Below are positions 37,299 through 45,674 of a stretch of DNA of 64,000 nt, in pieces. The notes under the pieces were generated by a model, which saw only the letters and a program-made list of their open reading frames with translations, ran no database searches and was not told the DNA's origin. Source of the DNA: Mycolicibacterium brisbanense (GTDB lineage: Bacteria > Actinomycetota > Actinomycetes > Mycobacteriales > Mycobacteriaceae); NCBI RefSeq assembly GCF_001570425.1, contig NZ_BCSX01000020.1, positions 51,312 to 115,311 on the forward strand, given 5' to 3'. The stretch's first letter is position 1. Every line of letters starts with the position of its first letter. The position numbers and the translations under genes are program-made.

Positions 37299-38413
37299 TG
37301 TCTTCGGTGTCGATTGCCGACGTACACAAGAGTTTCGGCAAGACCAAAGCGGTCGACGGCCTGTCGGTGGACATCGCCGACGGTGAGTTCTTCGTCATTC
37401 TCGGTCCCAGCGGCGCAGGCAAGACCACCACGTTGAAGTCGGTTGCCGGCCTGGTGGATATCGATCAGGGATCGGTACTCATCGGCGGTACGGACGTCAC
37501 GCGGGTGGAGCCGTATCACCGCAATGTGGCGATGGCGTTCGAGAGCTACGCCCTGTACCCGCAGAAGACGGTGGCCGAGAATCTCGCCTCACCGCTGAAA
37601 AGCGGTCGGACCGGCCGCTATTCAGAGCAGGAGCGGGCCGAACGCATCGACCAGGTCACCTCGACGCTGGGAATCAACCACCTGCAGAAGCGTTTTCCGC
37701 GGGAGCTGTCCAACGGGCAGCGTCAGCGGGTCGCACTCGGTCGGGTGTTGGTGCGGCCTGCCGACATCTACTTGCTCGACGAGCCGCTGAGCCACCTGGA
37801 CGCCAAGCTACGTGCGGCCATGCGCGCCGAGCTCAAGCAGCTCGGCGCGATGAGCAACACCACGACCATCTACGTCACCCACGATTATCAGGAGGCGCTC
37901 GCGCTCGGTGACCGCATCGCGGTGATGCGCGAAGGAAAGTTGGTTCAGATCGGCACACCGGAGGACATCTGGCGACGACCGGCCGACACCTTCGTGGCGA
38001 AAGCACTGGGACAGCCGGAGATCAATCTGATCGACGGCGTGATCGACGACGGCCGGATCCGCCTCGGCGACGGCTCATTCGGCGTCGCTGTACCCGCGGG
38101 TGTCGAATGTGCACGCGGTGATGCGGTACGGGTCGGCCTGCGGCCCTGCGATATTCACGTCACCTCCGGTCCGGGCTCGTTGCAGGGGCGGGTGCTGCTG
38201 GCCGAACGTCTCGGCCGCAACGTCGAACTCACCGTGACAGTCGGTGGGACGCAGCTGATCGTGCTCACCTCCGGCCGCGAGGGTGTCGGCGAAGGCGCCG
38301 AGATCACCATGACGGTGGCCGATTCCGACGTTCATGTGTTCGCCGCAGGCGCCGGCGACACCCGCCGATTGGACGGCGGCAAGCGCGATTCCGCATTGGA
38401 GGCAGCTCAGTGA
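37298..38413 (+). CDS. Sugar/polyol ABC transporter ATPase 1, with altered Q-loop and signature
   Basis: A 371-residue ATPase with a C-terminal regulatory TOBE-like domain (about 240-370), as in MalK/UgpC. Walker A is GPSGAGKT (36-43), Walker B IYLLDEPLSHLD, and the switch His is in YVTHDYQEAL. Two motifs are unusual: the Q-loop reads AMAFESYALYP, with Glu82 where Gln is expected, and the signature is LSNGQ rather than LSGGQ. It overlaps the permease before it and the second ATPase after it. The two ATPases probably form a heterodimer. Confidence 0.9.
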   Translation: MSSVSIADVHKSFGKTKAVDGLSVDIADGEFFVILGPSGAGKTTTLKSVAGLVDIDQGSVLIGGTDVTRVEPYHRNVAMAFESYALYPQKTVAENLASPLKSGRTGRYSEQERAERIDQVTSTLGINHLQKRFPRELSNGQRQRVALGRVLVRPADIYLLDEPLSHLDAKLRAAMRAELKQLGAMSNTTTIYVTHDYQEALALGDRIAVMREGKLVQIGTPEDIWRRPADTFVAKALGQPEINLIDGVIDDGRIRLGDGSFGVAVPAGVECARGDAVRVGLRPCDIHVTSGPGSLQGRVLLAERLGRNVELTVTVGGTQLIVLTSGREGVGEGAEITMTVADSDVHVFAAGAGDTRRLDGGKRDSALEAAQ

Positions 38414-39531
38414 CCACGACCGTGACACCACCCGCGACGGCGCAGAGTCTCACCCTGTCCAAACTGGTGAAGACGTATTCGTCGCGAGGTCGCGAGAGCT
38501 TCCAGGCGGTCAAGGGCATCGACATGGCGATCCGGCCGGGGGAGCTGGTGGCACTGCTGGGTCCGTCGGGCTGCGGCAAGACCACCACGCTGCGCATGAT
38601 CGCCGGCCTGGAGACGGTGACCAGTGGCTCCATCCGCATCGGCGAGCGCGAGGTCTCTCAGCTGCCTGCGGCCAAGCGTGGCATCGGCGTGGGGTTCGAG
38701 AGTTACGCGTTGTATCCGCCGATGTCGGTGCGGGAAAACCTGCTGTACGGCCTCAAGGCGCGCAAGGTCAAAGGCGCTGAGAAGATGGTCGATTCGATCA
38801 GCCGGCGCCTGGAGATGGACGACATGATGGGGCTGCGGCCCGCGGGTCTGTCGAGCGGGCAGAAGCAGCGCGTGGCGCTGGCCCGAGCCCTGGTGCGCAA
38901 TCCTCCGGTGCTGCTACTCGACGAGCCGCTGAGCCACCTCGACGCGTCGGCCCGGCAGCGAGTGCGCCGCGAACTCAAAGTGCTGCAACGCGAATTCGGC
39001 TACACCACCATCGTCGTCACCCACGACCAGGTGGAGGCCCTGTCGCTGGCCGATCGGCTTGCGGTGATGGACGCCGGCGTCGTGCAACAGTTCGGAACTC
39101 CCGACGAGGTGTTCGACGATCCCGCCAATCTGTTCGTCGCCCAATTCGTCGGTGAACCGCAGATCAATGTCCTGCCCGGCGTGGCCCGGGTCTCTGGTGG
39201 CACGGTCCGGGTCGAGATCGGTTCGGGCGCAGGCGCGTTGGACACCATGGTGACCGGCGTCGCCGACGGGACAAAGGTCACCGTCGGGATCCGGCCGCAG
39301 GACTGCGTGATCGGCAGCGCTGACGCCAACGGGATCCGGGTCACCGTCGCCTATTTCGAGCACCTGCTGGAATTCGGGCTGGCCACCAGCACGGTCGCAG
39401 GTGTCGAGGAGGGCATCGTGGTGCAGACCCCTGCCGCAGAACGCTACGAGCCCGAACAGCAGGTCACGCTGAGCGCGCCGGCCGAACGCGTGTACCTCTT
39501 CGACCCCGATTCGGGGGAGAGGTTGCGGTGA
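38410..39531 (+). CDS. Sugar/polyol ABC transporter ATPase 2, with altered Q-loop and signature
   Basis: A 373-residue ATPase of the same MalK-like layout. Walker A is GPSGCGKT (51-58), Walker B VLLLDEPLSHLD, switch His in VVTHDQVEAL, then a TOBE-like C-terminal domain. As in its partner the Q-loop Gln is replaced by Glu (Glu97 in GVGFESYALYP), and the signature reads LSSGQ. Its start overlaps the first ATPase by 4 bp. Most importers of this family use a single ATPase as a homodimer, so two genes imply a heterodimer. It is the last gene of the operon. Confidence 0.9.
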   Translation: MTTTVTPPATAQSLTLSKLVKTYSSRGRESFQAVKGIDMAIRPGELVALLGPSGCGKTTTLRMIAGLETVTSGSIRIGEREVSQLPAAKRGIGVGFESYALYPPMSVRENLLYGLKARKVKGAEKMVDSISRRLEMDDMMGLRPAGLSSGQKQRVALARALVRNPPVLLLDEPLSHLDASARQRVRRELKVLQREFGYTTIVVTHDQVEALSLADRLAVMDAGVVQQFGTPDEVFDDPANLFVAQFVGEPQINVLPGVARVSGGTVRVEIGSGAGALDTMVTGVADGTKVTVGIRPQDCVIGSADANGIRVTVAYFEHLLEFGLATSTVAGVEEGIVVQTPAAERYEPEQQVTLSAPAERVYLFDPDSGERLR

Positions 39532-39541
39532 CGGCCCCCGC

Positions 39542-40003
39542 TCACCGGCGGAACACCACCCAGCGCATCGCGCTGTACATATAGATGGCCTCGCAGGCGC
39601 CCGCGGCGATCCTGGCGAGGTGGTACTCGACACCCAGTGCGGCCAGACCGCTCGACACACCGAGGATGAACGCCACGTAGTTGATCGCGACGACGATGAC
39701 GTACACGGCGAGTTGAGGGCCGACGGCGGCGTGTGACCGGAAGTTCAGCGTCCGGTTGAGGTAGTAGGCCAACGCGAACGCGCACGCGTACGCCATGGTC
39801 ACCGCCACTGGCAGCGGAAGCCCGGCTGAGCCGCGCAGCAGCGTCAAGAGCAGCAGATCCACGCCGAAGGTGAAACTGTTGATCAGCACGAACCCGAGGA
39901 AAGTCGGCGCCACCAGCGCGCTCAAGCCGAACGGCAGGCGGCCGACGACCCGTTCGCAGAATCGGTGAAACCGCCCCGCTGCCGACACTTGCTCGGTAAC
40001 CAC
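39542..40003 (-). CDS. GtrA-family membrane protein
   Basis: A 153-residue protein with four transmembrane helices, the form of the GtrA family, whose members help move polyprenyl-linked sugars across the membrane for glycan building. Motifs include AYYLNRTLNFRS between helices, which is characteristic. The GTG at 40003 is used. It converges on the ABC operon with a 10-bp gap and has no obvious partner here. Confidence 0.87.
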   Translation of the reverse strand: MVTEQVSAAGRFHRFCERVVGRLPFGLSALVAPTFLGFVLINSFTFGVDLLLLTLLRGSAGLPLPVAVTMAYACAFALAYYLNRTLNFRSHAAVGPQLAVYVIVVAINYVAFILGVSSGLAALGVEYHLARIAAGACEAIYMYSAMRWVVFRR

Positions 40004-40063
40004 ATGTCCACCGTGGCAGTCCGGGGTGTCGGGACCGTGATCACCGGGCGAACGATGTGGGTC

Positions 40064-40924
40064 CTAGTGGCCTTTCGGGATCATCGCGAGCTGGCGGCTC
40101 TGCACGATGACCTGACCCGTCGCATCGAGGATGAGATGGTCCTCCTCGAACAGGGTTTCGCCGATGACCGTTGCGCTCGCCATCACACGCATCCAGCCCG
40201 GCGCCGGTCGGCGGCGCAGGTAGGTGGTGAGCTGAACCGTCGGCGTCCAGCCGAACATGCCGCGGTTCATCGTCACCGGTGCACTGATGTCACCGGCCAT
40301 CACGGCGAACAACAATGCCGTATCGGGATCGGCCTCGTCGTGCGCAAAGGGCCGCAACCACATTCGATTGATCGGTTCACCCTGCTGTCCGGCCAGGAAC
40401 AGCGCCGCGGACGGGTCGATCCGCAGATCACATCCCTGGGCGACGTGCACGATCTGACCCATGGGGTGTGCGGGAGTGACGTGCACCGCGTCGACGGTCG
40501 GCTCGGCGGGCATGTCGGACAGCGACAAAGGCTCCTGATGGCGCGGATCCGCCACATCCAGATGTCCGAGGGTGACCGCGGAGGACACCGCCACCAAATC
40601 TCCTTGGGACAGCTCGACATCGACGACGCTGACCTGACGTCCCCGCTTGCGGACCTTGGCGGTGAGAGTCACGGCGCCCGGTTCTGGCGCGTGGAGGTAG
40701 TTGGCGCTCACAGCAATCGGCTGTAGGTCGGTGTCGGCGCCGAGGGCTCGCCGCGCCGCGGCCGCGCACAGCGCCATCATGCAGCCGCCGTGCACCTTCG
40801 GGCCGATGGTCCAGATGGGGTCCACGGATGCCGCGTAGATACCGTTGCCGACGGGTTCGAGCCCCGTCAGATCGGTGAACGGCCGCGTGGAGGTCAATGT
40901 TTCGGTCAAGGTCATCCCTTTCAC
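40064..40924 (-). CDS. Acyl-CoA thioesterase-like double-hotdog protein
   Basis: A protein of 286 residues (283 if ATG 40915 is used) with two hotdog domains. The first contains WTIGPKVHGGCMMALCAAAA, the second WTPTVQLTTYLRRRPAPGWM and LFEEDHLILDATGQVIVQSR; both are TesB/thioesterase-superfamily marks. It probably hydrolyses an acyl-CoA. It is divergent from a TetR-family gene with a strong operator in between, so it is likely repressed by it. The start could be GTG 40924 or ATG 40915. Confidence 0.8.
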   Translation of the reverse strand: MKGMTLTETLTSTRPFTDLTGLEPVGNGIYAASVDPIWTIGPKVHGGCMMALCAAAARRALGADTDLQPIAVSANYLHAPEPGAVTLTAKVRKRGRQVSVVDVELSQGDLVAVSSAVTLGHLDVADPRHQEPLSLSDMPAEPTVDAVHVTPAHPMGQIVHVAQGCDLRIDPSAALFLAGQQGEPINRMWLRPFAHDEADPDTALLFAVMAGDISAPVTMNRGMFGWTPTVQLTTYLRRRPAPGWMRVMASATVIGETLFEEDHLILDATGQVIVQSRQLAMIPKGH

Positions 40925-41015
40925 TGGCCTGTAACCTTACAGCCATAAGCAAACACGCGTACAGTTGACGTGCGTCACTCCGGCCCGAGCCGACACCCGC
41001 CGCCGAACGGCATCA

Positions 41016-41039
41016 CTAACCTAACGGGTGTTAAGTTAG
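41016..41039. promoter_or_regulatory. TetR-family operator
   Basis: CTAACCTAAC and GTTAAGTTAG are inverted 10-bp arms (9 of 10 complementary) around GGGT. The 24-bp site lies directly before the -10 box of the TetR gene and within the divergent region shared with the thioesterase. It should allow the regulator to repress both. Confidence 0.8.
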
Positions 41040-41044
41040 CGTGT

Positions 41045-41059
41045 TAGGATGCCGCCATG
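41045..41059 (+). promoter_or_regulatory. Putative -10 box with leaderless start of the tetR-type gene
   Basis: TAGGAT at 41045-41050 stands 6 nt before the ATG at 41057, with no ribosome site. The TetR operator sits just upstream, over the expected -35 region. Confidence 0.5.
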
Positions 41060-41683
41060 TCCCGGTCGACACGTCAGCGCAATTCGCGTGGTCAAGGCGG
41101 GCTGCTGCGTGACGAGATCCTTTCGGCCGCAACCCGCGTCATTGACGTCGCGCAGACCGAGGCCGAGGTGTCGCTACGCAGCATCGCACGCGAGGCCGGC
41201 ATCGCGGCGCCGTCGGTGTATGCGCATTTCGAGGACCGTGACCAGGTGCTGCAGGCCGTCGCACAGGCGAGTTGGGAGCAGGTCTGCGCGGAGATCACCG
41301 AGCAGAGCAAGGCCGGCAAGACCGCGAGGGACCGCGTGATCCTGGGATGCCGCGCGTATGTCGCTTTCGCACAACGCTATCCGCTGCGGTACGCGCTCAT
41401 GACACAGGCCGTAGACGTCGCGCCCGCGGCTCGCCAAGCCCTCGAGGTGGTGACCCGAGGATTGCTGGCCTGCCGAGGCGCCGACCCCAAGTCAACACCG
41501 ACACCGGCTTCGCATCGCAGCGCCGCGTCACTGTCGGTGGCACTGCACGGTGTCGCCATGTTGCACCGCACCGATTCACCCAACTTGTGGCTCAGCGACT
41601 TCAGCACCGACGACATCATCGCGAGCCTCGTCGACGCCGCGATCCTGCGCCAGGACGACGCCCCGTCTGCCGATCGTCAGTAA
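41057..41683 (+). CDS. TetR-family transcriptional regulator
   Basis: A 208-residue regulator. The N-terminal helix-turn-helix spans about residues 18-65 (LRDEILSAATRVIDVAQTEA; REAGIAAPSVYAHFEDRDQV). The C-terminal part (about 80-200) is the effector domain with the WHG-like pattern ALHGVAMLHRTDSPNLWL. Self-regulation through the 24-bp palindrome upstream is very likely. The adjacent divergent gene is a thioesterase, so an acyl-CoA or fatty-acid-like ligand is possible. Confidence 0.9.
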   Translation: MSRSTRQRNSRGQGGLLRDEILSAATRVIDVAQTEAEVSLRSIAREAGIAAPSVYAHFEDRDQVLQAVAQASWEQVCAEITEQSKAGKTARDRVILGCRAYVAFAQRYPLRYALMTQAVDVAPAARQALEVVTRGLLACRGADPKSTPTPASHRSAASLSVALHGVAMLHRTDSPNLWLSDFSTDDIIASLVDAAILRQDDAPSADRQ

Positions 41684-41695
41684 ATCGCGAACGGT

Positions 41696-42616
41696 ATGTC
41701 CACAAATATCACGTGGACACGAACGATTTCGGTGCCGTTCAATGCTGTAGTGACCACCGGAACCGCACGCCAGGGCGCCCTGATGGCGATCGCCTCGATG
41801 CTGATCGTGCAGCTCGGTGCAGCCATCGCCGTCGACCTGATCGACGACCTCGGCGCGGTGGGTGTCGCGTGGCTCCGACTGGCCTGGGCCGGCCTGCTCT
41901 TGGTGGCGATCGTCCGGCCGCGGCCCACCCACTTCACCCGCTCGTCCTTCGCCGCGTGCGTGCTGTTGGGTGTGGCCACGGCCGGCGTGAACATCCTGTT
42001 CATGTTGGCAGTCGCCCGCATCCCGCTGGGAACCGCGAGCGCTCTGGAATTCCTTGGGCCACTGGGCGTCGCGGTTGCCAAAGGCAGCGGCCGCGGACGG
42101 TTCGTGTGGCCCGCTGCAGCGGGACTCGGCGTGGTCCTGTTGACCGAGCCGTGGACCGGTTCCGTCGATCCGATCGGGGTGCTGTTCGCCCTCTCAGGGG
42201 CATTGTGCTGGGCGGCCTACATCCTGCTGACCCAGCGCGTCGGCGACGAGGTGGCAGGGCTCAGAGGCCTGGCCATCTCGATGCCGGTCGCCGCGCTGGT
42301 CGCAACCTTGGCAGCCGGTCCGGCCACGTTCGGACGGCTGACCCCACAGCTCCTGTTGATCGGGCTCGGCCTGGCGATCCTGCTGCCCGTCATCCCGTTT
42401 GCCCTGGAACTGTTGGCGCTGCGCCGGCTGACCACCGCCGCGTTCGGCACGCTGATGAGCCTGGAACCCGCCTTCGCCATGCTCATGGGGCTGCTCATCC
42501 TGCACCAGGTTCCGGCCCTGTTCGGCGTGGTCGGCATCGCGCTGGTGGTCGTGGCCGGTGTCGGCGCGACGAGCAACGGTGCCCGCACGGCACCGGTGCC
42601 CGCCGAGGTCGGCTGA
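41696..42616 (+). CDS. EamA/DMT-family exporter (RhtA-like)
   Basis: A 306-residue membrane protein with ten predicted helices in two EamA halves. Motifs such as VAWLRLAWAGLLLVAIVRPR and LEFLGPLGVAVAKG resemble RhtA-type threonine/homoserine exporters. It starts 12 bp after the TetR stop, so it may be co-transcribed and controlled with it. A palindromic hairpin follows the stop. The substrate is uncertain. Confidence 0.85.
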   Translation: MSTNITWTRTISVPFNAVVTTGTARQGALMAIASMLIVQLGAAIAVDLIDDLGAVGVAWLRLAWAGLLLVAIVRPRPTHFTRSSFAACVLLGVATAGVNILFMLAVARIPLGTASALEFLGPLGVAVAKGSGRGRFVWPAAAGLGVVLLTEPWTGSVDPIGVLFALSGALCWAAYILLTQRVGDEVAGLRGLAISMPVAALVATLAAGPATFGRLTPQLLLIGLGLAILLPVIPFALELLALRRLTTAAFGTLMSLEPAFAMLMGLLILHQVPALFGVVGIALVVVAGVGATSNGARTAPVPAEVG

Positions 42617-42642
42617 GCCGCTTATCCTCACCGAGATCGACA

Positions 42643-42677
42643 CCAGGGCTGTGAATTTCTGAAATCCACGGCCCTGG
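42643..42677. terminator. Convergent terminator hairpin
   Basis: CCAGGGC-T-GTG pairs with CAC-G-GCCCTGG (11 pairs including one T-G) around a short loop. It lies between the convergent EamA and potC genes. There is no long T-run. Confidence 0.6.
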
Positions 42678-42695
42678 CGTCAATCTCGAAGACCC

Positions 42696-43541
42696 CTATG
42701 CGTCGATGCGCTTGCGCCGGTAGAGCGTTCCCGCCATCAACAGCACCAGGCTGATCACCAGAATCGCGGTGGCGAGCACGTTGATCTGGGGTGGCACCGC
42801 AGCCTTGACCGCGGCGTTGACGTACAGCGGATAGGTGACCGTCGAGCCGCTGACGAAATAGGTGATGATGAAGTCGTCGAGCGACAACGCGAACGACAGC
42901 ATCGCCGCGGCGACGATGCCCGGAACGATCAGTGGCAGTGTCACTTTGAAGAACGTGCGAGTGGGGCTCGCACCGAGATCCATCGACGCGTCCTCGAGCG
43001 TCCAGTCGAATCCGCGGACCCTGGCTCGCACCGTCATGGCGATGAAGCTGACCTCGAAGGCGATGTGGGCGATGAGGATCGTGGTGTAGCCCGTCGCCCA
43101 GCCCAGGTCGAGGAACAGTGTCAGCAGCGACGCGCCCAGCACCACCTCAGGTGCCGTCAGCGGCAGCACCAGGAACGTGTCGACAGCCTTCTGTCCCCGA
43201 AACCGCTGGCGCACCAAGGCAATCGCCACCAGTGTGCCCAGGACCAGGGCCACGGCGGTCGACACCGCGGCGACGTTGAGGCTCAGCTTCAGCGCCGCGG
43301 TCAAGTCCGGGTACTTGAACGGGTGGGCCCAGTTGTCGAAGGTGAATTGCTGCCACGTGTAGTTGAACTTGCCCGCAGGCTTGTTGAACGAGAACAACAC
43401 GATGACGAAGATCGGCAGGAACAGGTACAGCAACACCAGGCCGGCCACGATGCGCAGTGCCCAGTCGCCCCACTTCGGGGTGCCCTTGACGGTTTTCGGG
43501 GTGTCCGTACTCGTCGCCGCGGCGACCGCTGCGGATGTCAT
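42696..43541 (-). CDS. potC: Spermidine/putrescine-type ABC transporter permease (PotC-like)
   Basis: A 281-residue permease with six helices. The EAA loop is LEDASMDLGASPTRTFFKVT, and the helix-5 motif LSFALSLDDFIITYFVSGST is typical for PotC, the second permease of polyamine importers. An Ala/Thr-rich cytoplasmic N-terminus of about 25 residues is present. It overlaps the potB-like gene by 4 bp and is last in the minus-strand operon potA-potD-potB-potC. Confidence 0.9.
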   Translation of the reverse strand: MTSAAVAAATSTDTPKTVKGTPKWGDWALRIVAGLVLLYLFLPIFVIVLFSFNKPAGKFNYTWQQFTFDNWAHPFKYPDLTAALKLSLNVAAVSTAVALVLGTLVAIALVRQRFRGQKAVDTFLVLPLTAPEVVLGASLLTLFLDLGWATGYTTILIAHIAFEVSFIAMTVRARVRGFDWTLEDASMDLGASPTRTFFKVTLPLIVPGIVAAAMLSFALSLDDFIITYFVSGSTVTYPLYVNAAVKAAVPPQINVLATAILVISLVLLMAGTLYRRKRIDA

Positions 43542-44413
43542 ACCAGGTCCTCCGTACCGAGAGCCCGCGTGTAGAGCAGGACACCGACAAGGATGATCGC
43601 CATCAGCACCATGCTCAGCGCGGCGGCGACCGGATAGTCCTTGACCACCAGGAACTGCTTCTGGATCACGTTGCCGATCATGCTGGTCTGCGTGCTGCCC
43701 AAGTAGTCGGCGTTGATGAAGTCTCCGACTGCCGGAATGAACACCAGCATGCTGCCCGCCAACACGCCGGGCATGGACAACGGCAGGATCACTTTGGTGA
43801 AGCTGCGCCGATTGGTCGAGTACAGGTCTTTCGACGCCTCGATCAGGCGCGGATCGATCTTCTCCAGGCTCACGTAGAGCGGCAGGATCATGAAGATGAT
43901 CCAGTTGTAGACCAGGCCGCCGATCACCGCCCAGCTCGTCGACAGCAACCGGCCCTCACTGGGCAGCAAGCCGATCGAACCGAGTGTGCTGACCACCCAT
44001 CCGTCGTCGGCCAGGATCGTCTTCCACGCCAGCGTGCGGATCAGGAACGTCACGAAGAACGGCAGGATCACCAAGCCAAGCAACAGGTTTTTGTACCGGC
44101 CCGCCTTGAAGGCGATGACGTAGGCGAGCGGAAATGCCAGCAGTGCGCACACCACGGTGGCGGTCAGCGCGTAGCCGAACGAGCGGAGGATCTGCTCGCT
44201 GTAGGTGCTGAATGCCTTGGCGTAGTTGCCGATACTCCAGTCGAAGGTCAGCGTGGGCAGATACACCGATCCGCCCGAGCTCGACAACGACGTGCGTGCC
44301 AGAGAGAAGAACGGCACCACGAAGAAGATCCCGAGATACGCCAGCGCCGGCAGGATCATCAGATACGGAGCCACTTTGCTCCGCTGCCGGCTACTGGTCG
44401 CTACACCTGCCAT
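43538..44413 (-). CDS. potB: Spermidine/putrescine-type ABC transporter permease (PotB-like)
   Basis: A 291-residue permease with six helices and EAA loop LIEASKDLYSTNRRSFTKVI. The sequence VYNWIIFMILPLYVSLEKID just before it is characteristic for PotB. It starts 5 bp after the binding-protein stop and ends overlapping the PotC-like gene. Both permeases would form the heterodimeric channel. Confidence 0.9.
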   Translation of the reverse strand: MAGVATSSRQRSKVAPYLMILPALAYLGIFFVVPFFSLARTSLSSSGGSVYLPTLTFDWSIGNYAKAFSTYSEQILRSFGYALTATVVCALLAFPLAYVIAFKAGRYKNLLLGLVILPFFVTFLIRTLAWKTILADDGWVVSTLGSIGLLPSEGRLLSTSWAVIGGLVYNWIIFMILPLYVSLEKIDPRLIEASKDLYSTNRRSFTKVILPLSMPGVLAGSMLVFIPAVGDFINADYLGSTQTSMIGNVIQKQFLVVKDYPVAAALSMVLMAIILVGVLLYTRALGTEDLV

Positions 44414-44418
44414 CGGCG

Positions 44419-45612
44419 TCAGCCGCCGGTGACTGCGGCGTACATGGCGTTGAACTCCTGCGTCTGCTCGTCGGTCAGCGCGGCCCAGGACTTCAGCTTG
44501 GCGAGTGTCTCGGCGGGCGGATTGATCAGCGGGTTCTTGCTCAAGGTCGGATTGATCTTGTCGAGTTCCTCGGCCATGTCCGTCAGGACGGGCACGTACT
44601 GGGTGAACGCGACGAGCTTGGCGTAGTTCGGGCGGTCATAGACGTAGTTGATCCACGCCTCGGCACCCTTCTGGTTCTGGGTCGTGTAGGGAATCACCAT
44701 GGTGTCGATGAACCAGTCGCCGCCAGCTTCGGGAACCACGAAATGCAGATTGGGATTGTCGGCCTGCAACTGCACCACGTCACCCGAATAGGCTTGGGCG
44801 ACAGCGATATTGCCGGCAGCTAGGTCATCGGCGTAGTCGTTGCCGGTGAACCTGCGGATCTGACCCTTGTCCTTTTGCTCGCGGACCAGGTCGACGGCCT
44901 TCTGGACCCCTTCCTTCGTGGGGTTTTCCGGCGAGTTGCCCTGAGACTGCATGATCATGCCGAGCCCGTCCTGGGTGTCCGAGAGCAGGCTGACGCGGCC
45001 TTTGAACGCGGGGTCCCACAGATCCTCGACCTTGGTGATGTCGCGGCCCGTCGCGGTCTTGTTGTAGGCCAGGCCGACCATGCCGGTCATGTAGGGCGCG
45101 GTGTACTTGCGGCCGGGGTCCACCTGGGCGTTGAGCAGGTCGGGGCGCAGGTTCTTCTTGTTGGGGACGCGTGAATCCCGGATCTCGTTGAGCCAGTGCA
45201 GGCCGTTGAGCCGAAGCGCCATGAACTGGGTGGGCACCACAAGATCGGCGCCGATGTCCTGCTTGCGCGACAGCGGCTCCTTGACCTTGGCGAACCACTG
45301 CTCGTTGTCGTTGAAGTCCTCTCGATAGTCCACGGTGAGACCTGAGGCCTTCTGGAATGCGTCGACAAAGCCGGGTGCCATGTAGAGCGGCCAGTTCGAA
45401 ATGCGCAGATTGCCGCTCGCCGGGGTCCCGTCATCGGGTGGCGCGGAGCTCGAGGGGCTGCTGGCTTTGTTGCTGGAGCCACATGCCGCGAGGAATGACG
45501 GGCCGAGGACGAGCGCGGCTGCGGCTGCCGCGCCTCCGCCCAGGAACCGGCGCCGCGAGGTGGGGTTGGCGGCCAGTCGGGCGAGCAGTGCGGGATCGGT
45601 GTGGTTGGGCAT
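44419..45612 (-). CDS. potD: Polyamine-type ABC transporter substrate-binding lipoprotein (PotD-like)
   Basis: A 397-residue extracytoplasmic solute-binding protein. The N-terminus shows a twin-arginine motif (SRRRFLGGGAAAAAA) and a lipobox (FLAAC), so it is probably exported folded and lipidated. The body has LRISNWPLYMAPGFVDAFQK and YTAPYMTGMVGLAYNKTATG, as in PotD/PotF. The ligand is most likely a polyamine, although related proteins bind other small amines. Confidence 0.88.
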   Translation of the reverse strand: MPNHTDPALLARLAANPTSRRRFLGGGAAAAAALVLGPSFLAACGSSNKASSPSSSAPPDDGTPASGNLRISNWPLYMAPGFVDAFQKASGLTVDYREDFNDNEQWFAKVKEPLSRKQDIGADLVVPTQFMALRLNGLHWLNEIRDSRVPNKKNLRPDLLNAQVDPGRKYTAPYMTGMVGLAYNKTATGRDITKVEDLWDPAFKGRVSLLSDTQDGLGMIMQSQGNSPENPTKEGVQKAVDLVREQKDKGQIRRFTGNDYADDLAAGNIAVAQAYSGDVVQLQADNPNLHFVVPEAGGDWFIDTMVIPYTTQNQKGAEAWINYVYDRPNYAKLVAFTQYVPVLTDMAEELDKINPTLSKNPLINPPAETLAKLKSWAALTDEQTQEFNAMYAAVTGG

Positions 45613-45674
45613 GAGCGACCTTTCGGTGAATTGGGGCGCTGTCGGATGAGGGGAGAGGTGTTTGCTGCCGGCGA

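Noticed and set aside
40064..40924. Possible polyketide or fatty acid cluster because of two hotdog thioesterases and a TetR gene
   Set aside because: No ketosynthase, acyl carrier protein or ligase is nearby; the thioesterases stand alone with their regulators.
43535..44626. 363-codon plus-strand reading frame opposite potB
   Set aside because: It lies antisense to the permease and binding-protein genes, is rich in His/Arg/Gln and has no motif.
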